A stretch of DNA of 64,000 nucleotides from Fictibacillus sp. FJAT-27399 (GTDB lineage: Bacteria > Bacillota > Bacilli > Bacillales > Fictibacillaceae), in NCBI RefSeq assembly GCF_001510655.1, contig NZ_LMVC01000002.1, positions 331,700 through 395,699 of the forward strand, given 5' to 3'. Positions 27,177-34,831 of this stretch are shown in pieces. Both the position numbers and the translations under genes were made by a program. How positions within the stretch are numbered: position 1 is the stretch's first letter; the number at the start of each line of letters is the position of its first letter. The notes beneath the pieces are model-generated. The model searched no databases and was not told the origin of the DNA. It saw only the letters and a program-made list of their open reading frames with translations.

Positions 27177-27605
27177 GGTTCATACCCCTTTTCATAGTTA
27201 GTTTGTCTATCATGCATAATCAAAGTTTTCCCAGTGGTAGGGAATTAATGCGCTTTTTCTCAACTAAACCCCAGCGGCGGCTGCTATGCCTAACTGTATG
27301 CAAGAACCATACAGGCTAAGTAGAATTTCTGAAGCTTCTGGAGCGAGACAGACCGGGTTATACTGCAACTTGGGCCAGACGACCATGCAGAGAAGGACCA
27401 AAGCATAAGTAACGGAATGGTCACAAAGGGTGATCTGGCGATAGTGGATAGTAACACAAGAGCGAAAACATGGACGCTATTCTTGTTTCTATCATAATTG
27501 GCTACTCTTTACTATTAAATGTACGTTTGTCCTCTATCATTCAACCATACATAGAATTATGAAATTAATATAATATAGAAGATTTAAAAAAAAGGTGGTA
27601 AAATT
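27177..27605. other. Intergenic stretch upstream of the poly-Ser protein
   Basis: No frame with a good RBS is seen. The last 60 bases are AT-rich, and CATACATA at about 27546-27553 is one base off a sigma-E -10 (CATACAnT). This may be part of a sporulation promoter for the gene at 27606. Confidence 0.35.
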
Positions 27606-28691
27606 ATGAAAAAAAGTCATCATTTTCATAAAGACGAAAGTTCCAGTTCCTCTAGCTCCTCTAGTTCCTCTAGCTCCTCGAATAGGAGAGTTAAAAAGAA
27701 GGGTGTTAAAATTATAAAAAAATGCCATATTCATAAAGATGAAAGTTCCAGTTCCTCTAGCTCCTCCAGCTCTTCTAAGTGCAAAAAAGAGAGTTCCTCC
27801 AGCTCCTCGAAGTGTAAAAAGGAATGCAGAAAGTGTAAAGAAGTCCTTGGATTTGCTTCGTTCAGTGCTCCTACTTTTGAGGGTACGACTTTTAATCCCG
27901 GAGAACTGATCCCGTTAAACAATGAAGTAATTGCAGAATGTATTGACATTTCTCCTCTTGGCGGACTCGTGATCAAAAAATCTGGAACCTACGGAATCAC
28001 GTTTAATGTGAATTTAGCAGGCAGTGGACAAATTACGCCAGCAGTTTTTGAAATCTATGCTAACGCTCGATTAATCGCGTCCGTTACCGTTTACCCTTTC
28101 GCTACTTTGGCTAAAGTGGCGAAAATCGTTTGTTTAGAGAAAAACGAAGTTCTCCAAGTGAAAGCAGCTACCACGATTACACTCTATGACGCTAACTTAA
28201 CTGCGGCGAGGTTGGATTCTCATAAAGATGAAAGCTCCAGCTCCAGTTCATTTAAGTGCAAACACGAGAGTTCCTCTAGCTCCTCTACGTGTAAAAAGGA
28301 ATGCAGAAAGTGTCATGAAGTCCTTGGATATGCTTCGTTCAGTGCTAATAATGGAAGATTATTTGACCCCGATGAATTTATACCGTTAAACAATGAAGTG
28401 ATTGCAGAGTGTACTGACATTTCTCCAATTGGCGGACTCGCGATCAAAAAATCTGGCACCTATGGAATCACGTTTAATGCGAATTTACAGAGCGGTACAA
28501 ATGCAACTTTCGAAATCTTCGCTAACGCTCGATTGATCGCTTCTGTTACCGTTCTCCCTAACACCACTTTGGCTAAAGTGGGTAAAATCGTTTGTTTAGA
28601 GGAAAACGAAGTTCTCCAAGTGAAAAATGCAACTGCTACACAAATTAATCTCTTTGACGCTAACTTAACTGCGGCAAAACTGGACGACTAG
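27606..28691 (+). CDS. Poly-serine, Cys-rich protein with two jelly-roll domains
   Basis: 361 residues. The N-terminal 78 hold three serine blocks (the longest is 14 Ser, residues 12-25), each introduced by HKDES or KES, mixed with basic Cys motifs (KCKKE, CKKECRKC). Two similar domains follow, about residues 79-204 and 238-361, each with EVLG(F/Y)ASFS, IPLNNEVIAEC, IKKSGTYGITFN, ANARLIASVTV, LAKV.KIVCLE and (Y/F)DANLTAA. This beta-rich pattern resembles the C1q/TNF-like jelly roll at the C terminus of exosporium proteins such as BclA, with poly-Ser in place of collagen repeats. A second Ser/Cys linker separates them. It is likely a spore- or cell-surface filament or coat protein (inference). 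RBS AAGGTGG. Confidence 0.8.
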   Translation: MKKSHHFHKDESSSSSSSSSSSSSSNRRVKKKGVKIIKKCHIHKDESSSSSSSSSSSKCKKESSSSSSKCKKECRKCKEVLGFASFSAPTFEGTTFNPGELIPLNNEVIAECIDISPLGGLVIKKSGTYGITFNVNLAGSGQITPAVFEIYANARLIASVTVYPFATLAKVAKIVCLEKNEVLQVKAATTITLYDANLTAARLDSHKDESSSSSSFKCKHESSSSSSTCKKECRKCHEVLGYASFSANNGRLFDPDEFIPLNNEVIAECTDISPIGGLAIKKSGTYGITFNANLQSGTNATFEIFANARLIASVTVLPNTTLAKVGKIVCLEENEVLQVKNATATQINLFDANLTAAKLDD

Positions 28692-28755
28692 TATAGACAC
28701 AACCGTAATGAAGTAAACAAGGACATTAAAAAAAACTAAGCAGTTTTTATAAGAC

Positions 28756-28788
28756 GATCTCTGTATTCAACAGAGGTCATTTTTTTTA
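28756..28788 (+). terminator. Terminator of the poly-Ser protein gene
   Basis: GATCTCTG pairs with CAGAGGTC (one G-T) over a 7-base loop, followed by A and eight T residues. Confidence 0.85.
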
Positions 28789-28934
28789 TAATCCATCGGC
28801 ACGCAACTCTAACTTTTCGGAAAATAATTCAGAGAATAGAAACCTTGTTTGATATTATAAAACCCTTTAGATAGAAAGGGGGTTTATATAGCTCAAATCT
28901 GCTTTAATACTATTTATCAATTTTTAAGGCTCTT

Positions 28935-29215
28935 TTCTAAAAGATTGTTGCTTTAGGCACATTTTTTAAAGAATCTTCATTGACAAGTTGATTGGAGTGC
29001 AAGGTGCGAGACTCCTCGAAAATAAATTTCACATTTTCTTCGTGCGATATAACGCTGCCGAAGCCTTCCTTGCCCTGCGGGACTAGCGGGACAGGTGAGA
29101 CCCACAGGCGCCATGCGCCGAGAAAGTAGGCGCTGGCGCCGGTAAGGCTCACCGCACGCCCCGCTGAAAGCGAGCAGCCTGAAATGGAAATCAACCACTC
29201 CTAAGAGCAACAAAG
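28935..29215. repeat. Bacillaceae GC-rich intergenic repeat, with inner insertion
   Basis: The blocks GACAGGTGAGACCCACAGGC and CGCCCCGCTGAAAGCGAGCA, together with a final GGAAATCAAC, are those of a GC-rich intergenic element that I recall from many Bacillus-type genomes. Its left part (GATTGGAGTGCAAGG, GCGAGACTCCT) and the following CTGCGGGACTAGCGGG are separated here by about 60 bases of unrelated AT-richer sequence (about 29018-29077). The core is strongly palindromic (CGCCATGCGCCG...GGCGCTGGCG). It stands out from its AT-rich flanks. Frames reading through it on the minus strand are spurious. Confidence 0.65.
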
Positions 29216-29253
29216 GTTACGAAAACAGCCATTTTTAAAAAAGGAGAGATCAT

Positions 29254-30171
29254 ATGTCAGCAAAATTCCAAGGTGTTATTCCACCGATTCCAACCATATT
29301 ACATAAAGATGGACGACTAGATGAAAAGGGTATGGGAAATCTGATTGATTTCTTAATTGAATCAAAAGTAGATGGACTGTTCTTTTAAGGGACAGGTGGT
29401 GAATTCAGCCAGATGACGGCTGAATTAAGAAAAGCTGTAGCTGAATTTGCCATTCAGTATGTTAACGGCCGAGTCCCCTTCTAATTGGAACAGGTACTCC
29501 AAGCACACTAGAAACCATCTCATTTAGTATGCATGCAAAAGAGGCTGGAGCAGACGGTATTGTTGTCATTAACCCTTATTATTTGCAACTTACAGAAGAA
29601 TCTTTTTCAACATTATGCCGATATTGCTGAAGCGATTGATTTACCCATTCTGCTCTACAATTTCCCTGGATTAACAGGACAAGATTTATCACCAGAATTT
29701 GTACTTAAGCTTGTGAAATCGCATCCAAATATCGTGGGCATTAAAGAAACGGTTGAATCAGTGGGACATACCAGGGAAATGATCTTAACGGTGAAGTCCT
29801 TTAAAGAAGATTTTGCGGTTCTCTCTGGATACGATGATCACTTATTAAATACATTATCTGTTGTCGGGGACGGTGCCATCCCGCTAACGGCCAATTTTAT
29901 CCCTGAGCTTACTGTTGGCCTCTATCAATCTTTTAAGGAAGGAAACTACGGGAAAGCGATTGAATTACACAAAAAGTTAGCGCCATTTCCCCTTTTATAT
30001 AAACTCGATTCTCCTTTTGTGAATGTAGCTAAAGAAGCCATACGGATGCGTGGAATTGAGATCTCTACCGATGTATTGGCACCTTCACGTCCTTTAAGTG
30101 CTGAAAAGAAGGAACAAATACAGCGATGTATGGATACAGTATTGAATCAAGCCATACCTTTGTCAAACTAA
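29254..30171 (+). pseudogene. Dihydrodipicolinate synthase-family aldolase, broken
   Basis: With RBS AAAGGAG and an ATG at 29254, the frame reads FQGVIPPIPTILHKDGRLDE, then meets a TAA at 29386 inside GLFF.GTGGEF. It meets further stops after NGRVPF and shifts into another frame (GTGTPSTLETISFSMHAKEA). A last shift near 29600 gives the open 3' part with the catalytic Tyr (LLYNFPG) and Schiff-base Lys (GIKETVES). It belongs to the DapA/NanA/KDG-aldolase superfamily, probably a sugar-acid aldolase rather than true DapA. At least one nonsense codon and two shifts inactivate it. The 212-codon frame at 29533 is only the remnant C-terminal part. Confidence 0.88.
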
Positions 30172-30470
30172 ACCATTGTAATTGTCGTAGTTTATAATAA
30201 TTATGTAATTAGGCAAGGAAAAAAATAGCAATTGATGGACGAGTCAAACAAATGCTTGTTTCCGCCTGCCAAAATCTTTTTTTACTACCGTTAGGAATGT
30301 TCAAATCAACCTGAATTTAGTCAGCTAGTCCTCTTTTTAAAGGGGGCTCGGGCTTTTTTAATATTCTCTAAAATTAACACAAGCAAAATGGTTCCCCTTT
30401 TTCAATATAAGTTGTAGTATACAGAGAAAGGATATTTCCGACTAGTTTTATGGGATTAAGGGGTGATTTG
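30172..30470. other. Intergenic, no gene seen
   Basis: AT-rich sequence. AGTCCTC can pair (with wobbles) with GGGGGCT near 30325-30350 ahead of a T run, a weak terminator candidate. A TATAAGTTGTAGTATAC stretch before 30430 may be promoter sequence for the next gene. Confidence 0.35.
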
Positions 30471-31727
30471 ATGGGATTAGCTTCTTCTAATACGTCACAA
30501 AATAAAGAAAGAAAGCCGACTGGTGAAGGGAAAAGCACGGGGGCGGTTCAGGCTTACTGGGTTGTGTTTGCAGGCTTGTTAACAGTTATATTGAGCTATG
30601 CAAGCATCCAGGCTGGAGGTTTAAAGCAAGGAATGCTCTTGTGGCTCGGCCTTTTGCTTGGATTTACACTCTTTCACGCAAGGTTTGGTTTTACATCTGC
30701 CTTTAGACGGTTTATGGCAGTCGGGAACGGTGAAGCTATTCGTGCCCATATGCTCATGCTGGCAGTTGCCAGTACGTTGTTTGCGATTATATTTGCGGCT
30801 GACGTTACCCTATTTGGCGGAAGTCCGGTTGGAAATGTCTCTCCGGTCGGGGTAAGCTTAATTGTGGGTGCTTTTCTTTTCGGCATCGGAATGCAGCTCG
30901 GCAACGGTTGTGCATCTGGCACATTGTATGCTGTAGGCGGCGGCCGTTCTGAAATGTTTCTCACATTAATTGCATTTATAGTCGGCTCTGTTTTTGGAGC
31001 ATGGCACTTCGAGTTTTGGATGAATCTCCCTGCATTTAAGCCTTTTTCCCTGGCGACAAGTACAGGTCTTGGCTGGTTTGGTGGCTGGGTGATCCAAATG
31101 ATTATACTGGGGGGTATCACTTGGCTGACATTTAAAGTTGAAAAGAAACGACGTCCCCCAAAAATGGCTCCTATTCCAGGTGCAAAAGGCTGGGCCCGTG
31201 TCATCCGCGGCTCATGGCCAATATTAACTGCGGCTGTCCTCCTGGCAGTTCTTAATGCCGCAACTTTACTTGTTAAAGGAAGTCCGTGGGGTATTACTTC
31301 CGCTTTTGCCTTATGGGGATCCAAAGCCGCACAGGCAATGGGAGTCGACGTTACCCAATGGGGTTACTGGGCAGGTGAAAAAGCAGCGCCTCTCCATCAA
31401 TCTGTTTTCATGGATGGAACCAGTGTAATGGACTTTGGCCTTATTGTTGGGGCACTGGCTGCTTCTACGCTTGGAGGTGTATTCCTTCTAAAGAAAGTGC
31501 CTCTTCGTACAGCCGCCGCGGCGATCATCGGCGGACTGCTCATGGGGTATGGAGCACGCCTTGCTTTTGGATGTAATATTGGAGCGTATTTCAGTGGGAT
31601 CGCATCCTTTAGCCTGCATGGCTATGTATGGGCGGTTATGGCGATGCTTGGAACCTTTTTTGCTTTGTATATCCGTCCGTTATTCGGATTATCCGTCCCG
31701 AAATCAACAGATAAATTCTGTTCTTAA
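30471..31727 (+). CDS. YeeE/YedE (TsuA-type) sulfur-compound transporter
   Basis: A 418-residue membrane protein with two YeeE/YedE repeats and about ten helices. The first repeat carries GNGCASGTLYAVGGG and the second FGCNIGAYFSG; these are the conserved cysteines that in TsuA pass thiosulfate through the membrane. Uptake of thiosulfate or another reduced sulfur species is therefore likely. No SirA/TusA or rhodanese gene is adjacent. I chose the ATG at 30471, with AAGGGGTGAT 4 bases upstream, over an in-frame ATG at 30450 that lacks an RBS. Confidence 0.88.
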   Translation: MGLASSNTSQNKERKPTGEGKSTGAVQAYWVVFAGLLTVILSYASIQAGGLKQGMLLWLGLLLGFTLFHARFGFTSAFRRFMAVGNGEAIRAHMLMLAVASTLFAIIFAADVTLFGGSPVGNVSPVGVSLIVGAFLFGIGMQLGNGCASGTLYAVGGGRSEMFLTLIAFIVGSVFGAWHFEFWMNLPAFKPFSLATSTGLGWFGGWVIQMIILGGITWLTFKVEKKRRPPKMAPIPGAKGWARVIRGSWPILTAAVLLAVLNAATLLVKGSPWGITSAFALWGSKAAQAMGVDVTQWGYWAGEKAAPLHQSVFMDGTSVMDFGLIVGALAASTLGGVFLLKKVPLRTAAAAIIGGLLMGYGARLAFGCNIGAYFSGIASFSLHGYVWAVMAMLGTFFALYIRPLFGLSVPKSTDKFCS

Positions 31728-31733
31728 TAAGAA

Positions 31734-31764
31734 AAACGAAGCCGCAAGTTAGCGGCTTCGTTTT
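31734..31764 (+). terminator. Terminator of the YeeE/YedE gene
   Basis: A perfect stem AAACGAAGCCGC/GCGGCTTCGTTT with a 6-base loop and a long T run. Confidence 0.92.
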
Positions 31765-31898
31765 ATTTTTTTTTGGTGGCTGGTGTTTTCAAGGAACAAG
31801 TACAATCCTTTACTTAACTTTTACGATTACACCCTTTTCGCTTAATGTTTGAAAACTGTAATGTGGCTGTCAACTAGATTCATAGGGGGGATTTGTTC

Positions 31899-33533
31899 AT
31901 GTGGAAACAGCCATTTACCAAATTAAGATGGACTATTATAGCTGCATCCATGTCATTATCTGTACTTTCCATACCTTGGGCAGTAGACGCCGTAAATGCA
32001 TTCGCTGATGATAAAGCGCATAAGCAAAAGAATGTGAATGTTCAATTGCTTGGTATTAATGATTTTCATGGACAGCTTGATACGTATGATAAAAAACTCA
32101 ACGCCGGGGGTGCGGAATATCTTGCAGCCTATCTTAAGAAAAGGGAAGCTGCAAATCCAAAAAACACGCTTATGGTTCATGCTGGCGATGAGGTTGGTGC
32201 CAGTTCTCCAGTGTCGGCTTTGCTTGAGGACGAACCGACTATTGAGTTTCTAAATCATACGGGCTTTGATGTAGGAACTGTTGGGAACCATGAGTTTGAT
32301 GAGGGAGTAGGCGAGATGCTCCGTCTTATAAACGGAGGCAGCAACCCTAAAACGGTGGACAAATATGGCAAGTTTGAAGGTGCAAACTTTCCGTATGTAG
32401 CAGCCAATGTTATTGATAAGAAAACAAATAAGCCATTGCTCCCCCCATACGTCATTAAAAAAGTAGGTGGAGTTCCTATTGGCTTTATTGGTATTGCGTT
32501 ATCCGATACACCTAGCGTCGTCATGCCAGGCGGAACAGATGGCGTCAGATTTACTGATGAGACGAAAGCGATCAATAAATATGCAGGAAAATTAAAGGCT
32601 AAAGGAATTAAATCCATTGTCGTATTAGCACATAATCCGGCTACATCTAATGAGGATGGTTCAAAGGCTTCTGGAGAATTAGTAGACATTGCAAAAGGAG
32701 CAGATGATGAAGTAGACGTGCTTTTTGGCGGCCATAATCATGCGTTAACCAATACCACGGTTGACCATAAATTACTTGTGGAGTCTTACTCCTACGGAAC
32801 TGCGTTTTCTGATGTTCATCTGGTGATTAACCCCGTAACCAAAGATATTTTTAAGAAGAAAGCAGAAATTGTGATTACCCATCGTGACAAAATCAAACCG
32901 GATGCAAAAACCAAAAAGATGGTGGATAACTATACGGCTGATGTCGCTCCAATTCTAAGTCAAAAGATTGGAAAAGCCTCTTCTCCAATCAGTAAACAAC
33001 AAAATGCGAACGGAGAATCTCCATTAGGAAACATGATTGCAGATGCCATGAGAGCCCAAACGCATACAGAATTTGCATTTATGAATCCAGGTGGAATACG
33101 GGCGGACATTGATGCGGGCGAAATTTTGTGGAAGGAAATATTTACAGCCCAGCCATTTGGCAACGATCTTGTAAAAATGGAGTTAACAGGGGATCAAGTG
33201 AAACAGTTGTTGAATCAGCAATGGGCGGATCCGGAAAAAACAAATATCCTTCAGATTTCGGGTCTAAACGTAAAGTATGTTGATTCTCGTCGAGAAGGTG
33301 ACCGCATCGTTGAAGCCACCCTTCCTGATGGTACTGCGATTGTTCCATCGAAAACTTATACTGCAACCGTCAACAGCTTTATGGCAAGCGGCGGGGATGG
33401 ATTTACCGCTTTAAAGGATGGAAAAAACAAAATGGTTGATATTCCCGACCTGGATGCGTTGATCAACTATATCAAATCTAAAGGGGAAGTTTACCCTGCA
33501 ATTGAGGGCCGCATCACAAAATTAAGTAAATAG
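31899..33533 (+). CDS. Secreted bifunctional metallophosphatase/5'-nucleotidase
   Basis: 544 residues with an N-terminal signal peptide (to about residue 35). The calcineurin-like domain has all metal motifs: NDFHG (Asp55, His57), HAGDEVG (Asp97), GNHEFD (Asn130, His131) and GGHNH. The C-terminal 5'-nucleotidase domain has MNPGGIRADID and the substrate loop NSFMASGGDGF. It should dephosphorylate extracellular nucleotides and release nucleosides and phosphate. I chose the ATG at 31899 because AGGGGGG lies 8 bases upstream; an in-frame TTG at 31893 is too close to it. No LPXTG or other wall anchor is present. Confidence 0.92.
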   Translation: MWKQPFTKLRWTIIAASMSLSVLSIPWAVDAVNAFADDKAHKQKNVNVQLLGINDFHGQLDTYDKKLNAGGAEYLAAYLKKREAANPKNTLMVHAGDEVGASSPVSALLEDEPTIEFLNHTGFDVGTVGNHEFDEGVGEMLRLINGGSNPKTVDKYGKFEGANFPYVAANVIDKKTNKPLLPPYVIKKVGGVPIGFIGIALSDTPSVVMPGGTDGVRFTDETKAINKYAGKLKAKGIKSIVVLAHNPATSNEDGSKASGELVDIAKGADDEVDVLFGGHNHALTNTTVDHKLLVESYSYGTAFSDVHLVINPVTKDIFKKKAEIVITHRDKIKPDAKTKKMVDNYTADVAPILSQKIGKASSPISKQQNANGESPLGNMIADAMRAQTHTEFAFMNPGGIRADIDAGEILWKEIFTAQPFGNDLVKMELTGDQVKQLLNQQWADPEKTNILQISGLNVKYVDSRREGDRIVEATLPDGTAIVPSKTYTATVNSFMASGGDGFTALKDGKNKMVDIPDLDALINYIKSKGEVYPAIEGRITKLSK

Positions 33534-33542
33534 GAACGACTT

Positions 33543-33567
33543 AAAGGAGTGCTGCATGTACTCCTTT
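33543..33567 (+). terminator. Terminator of the 5'-nucleotidase gene
   Basis: AAAGGAGT pairs with ACTCCTTT over a 9-base loop, then T residues. Confidence 0.8.
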
Positions 33568-33668
33568 TTTAGGCTAAATGAAATTCTTATATACAATGCT
33601 GTGTGACCCGATTGTGACCATTGTAACTTTTTTCATATGCGTAACCATGCAAAGCGAAACATAAATAA

Positions 33669-33692
33669 AAACCCTTGGATTACCAAGGGTTT
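33669..33692 (-). terminator. Terminator of tRNA-Ala
   Basis: A perfect 10-bp stem AAACCCTTGG/CCAAGGGTTT with a 4-base loop. On the minus strand a T-rich tail follows, 15 bases past the tRNA 3' end. Confidence 0.8.
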
Positions 33693-33706
33693 GGATAATT
33701 TATATA

Positions 33707-33782
33707 TGGTGGAGACTAGCGGGATCGAACCGCTGACCTTTTGGCTGCCAGCCAAACGCTCTCCCAGCTGAGCTAAGCCCCC
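33707..33782 (-). tRNA. tRNA-Ala, anticodon GGC
   Basis: The minus strand folds into a 76-base tRNA with encoded CCA. It has acceptor GGGGGCT/AGTCTCC, D arm GCTC..GAGC, anticodon stem TTTGG/CCAAA with loop CTGGCAG (anticodon GGC), and T arm with GGTTCGATC. The GGC anticodon reads GCC and GCU alanine codons. It is a single tRNA with its own terminator. Confidence 0.95.
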
Positions 33783-33986
33783 ACGATGGTTGTTGCTGAC
33801 AAGAAAAATTATATAACAGAAGCAGAAAGAAAAGCAAGCCTCTTTATTAAAAATTCTTTCAATGAGGGATGAGCCTTAACAGGGCTCATCTTTTCAAGTT
33901 CCATTAATTTACCAACTTATTGGCATACTTTCTCAAAAAGATGGAAAGCTAACATGGTAAATCAAGGAATAAAGGAGGACGTACGT

Positions 33987-34256
33987 ATGCAACAGCAGCA
34001 ACCGAATCAGGGACAGAACCAGCAGCCAATGTATCAACAGCCGCCGAATGTGATCACAGGGAAAGACTTTAACTACTTAACCGACATGCTTTCATGGAAT
34101 TTGCTTGGATTTAAGAAGGCGCATTTTGCAGCGAGCCAGTGTCAGGACCAGCAGGTGAGTGCGGCGCTTGAGAAGGCGTGCCACATGCACGAAAAGCATT
34201 ATCAGCAGATCTTGCAGAAACTTCAATCCGGCGGAAGCCAGAATATGAATCAATAG
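33987..34256 (+). CDS. CotF-family spore coat protein
   Basis: 89 residues: a Gln/Pro-rich N terminus, then a helical CotF-like core (TGKDFNYLTDMLSWNLLGFK, ALEKACHMHEKHYQQIL). AAAGGAGG 8 bases before the ATG at 33987 fixes the start; an in-frame ATG at 33954 has no RBS. CotF-type proteins sit in the spore coat. The next gene, 12 bases on, is a paralogue, so the pair is an operon. Confidence 0.82.
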   Translation: MQQQQPNQGQNQQPMYQQPPNVITGKDFNYLTDMLSWNLLGFKKAHFAASQCQDQQVSAALEKACHMHEKHYQQILQKLQSGGSQNMNQ

Positions 34257-34268
34257 GGGGAACGGAAG

Positions 34269-34607
34269 ATGAATAACAATCAGAACAAAATTCAAAATCC
34301 AGAGTCTCAGGTGCCGAAAACGCCTCAGATGAATGACCGGGATTTCCTGAATGACATTCTTTCCTATGAAAAGTACATGACCGCTTCGTATTCAACAGCC
34401 ATGAATGAAGCGAGCCATGACGCGCTCTATCAGGAGATTCATTCGATTTTTGATGAGACGAAGAACATGCAGCGTGAACTCTATGAGCTTATGTTCCAAA
34501 AAGGCTGGTATGCGCTGACGCCGGAACAGCCGCAGAAGCTGCAGCAGGCTGCCCAGCAGTTTACCGGGTACATGTCCCAGTTTCCTCATAACCCACCCAC
34601 GCAATAA
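34269..34607 (+). CDS. CotF-family spore coat protein
   Basis: 112 residues with an Asn/Gln-rich start (MNNNQNKIQNPESQ) and the CotF-like helix pair (NDRDFLNDILSYEKYMTASY, EIHSIFDETKNMQRELYELM), then a Gln-rich tail typical of coat proteins (YALTPEQPQKLQQAAQQF). RBS AGGGGGAACGG. It forms a two-gene operon with the preceding coat gene and ends at a strong terminator. Confidence 0.88.
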   Translation: MNNNQNKIQNPESQVPKTPQMNDRDFLNDILSYEKYMTASYSTAMNEASHDALYQEIHSIFDETKNMQRELYELMFQKGWYALTPEQPQKLQQAAQQFTGYMSQFPHNPPTQ

Positions 34608-34620
34608 AGACAAAGTTATT

Positions 34621-34650
34621 AAAAGCTGTGGAGCTCCTTCCACAGCTTTT
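34621..34650 (+). terminator. Terminator of the coat protein operon
   Basis: A perfect 12-bp stem AAAAGCTGTGGA/TCCACAGCTTTT, 6-base loop, T tail. Confidence 0.92.
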
Positions 34651-34694
34651 TTCCTTTATAAGGATTTATTACCACTCTTTTGTGAATAAAGTTA

Positions 34695-34712
34695 ACTGGT
34701 ATAGACAACTAG
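34695..34712 (+). promoter_or_regulatory. NagR (YvoA/DasR-type) operator upstream of nagZ
   Basis: ACTGGTATAGACAACTAG matches the GntR/HutC operator form (TGGTATAGACAACT) known for B. subtilis NagR. An almost identical site precedes nagA at 38229, and the cognate regulator gene is at 40231. Repression would be lifted by GlcN-6-P or GlcNAc-6-P. Confidence 0.8.
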
Positions 34713-34831
34713 AACTATATGGCAGAAAACCTTCCTGGGCCTATTGCTTTGTTTTCGCCTGAGTCGAAAGGAAACGACAAATTCCTCCAGAAAGAAGTAT
34801 CGTTCATAAAACTAAAGGAGGATAACATGCA

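Noticed and set aside
27537-27734. Minus-strand frame with GARGTRGARGT collagen-like text
   Set aside because: It is the reverse complement of the Ser-codon repeats of the plus-strand gene and has no RBS.
27640-27830. CRISPR array or minisatellite in the Ser-coding region
   Set aside because: The repeats are short Ser codons in frame with no regular spacers.
28937-29213. Two overlapping minus-strand frames in the GC-rich repeat
   Set aside because: They are caused by the palindromic GC-rich element and lack an RBS.
29533-30171. Stand-alone dihydrodipicolinate synthase gene of 212 codons
   Set aside because: The N-terminal third of the barrel is present upstream in other frames; this is the remainder of a broken gene.
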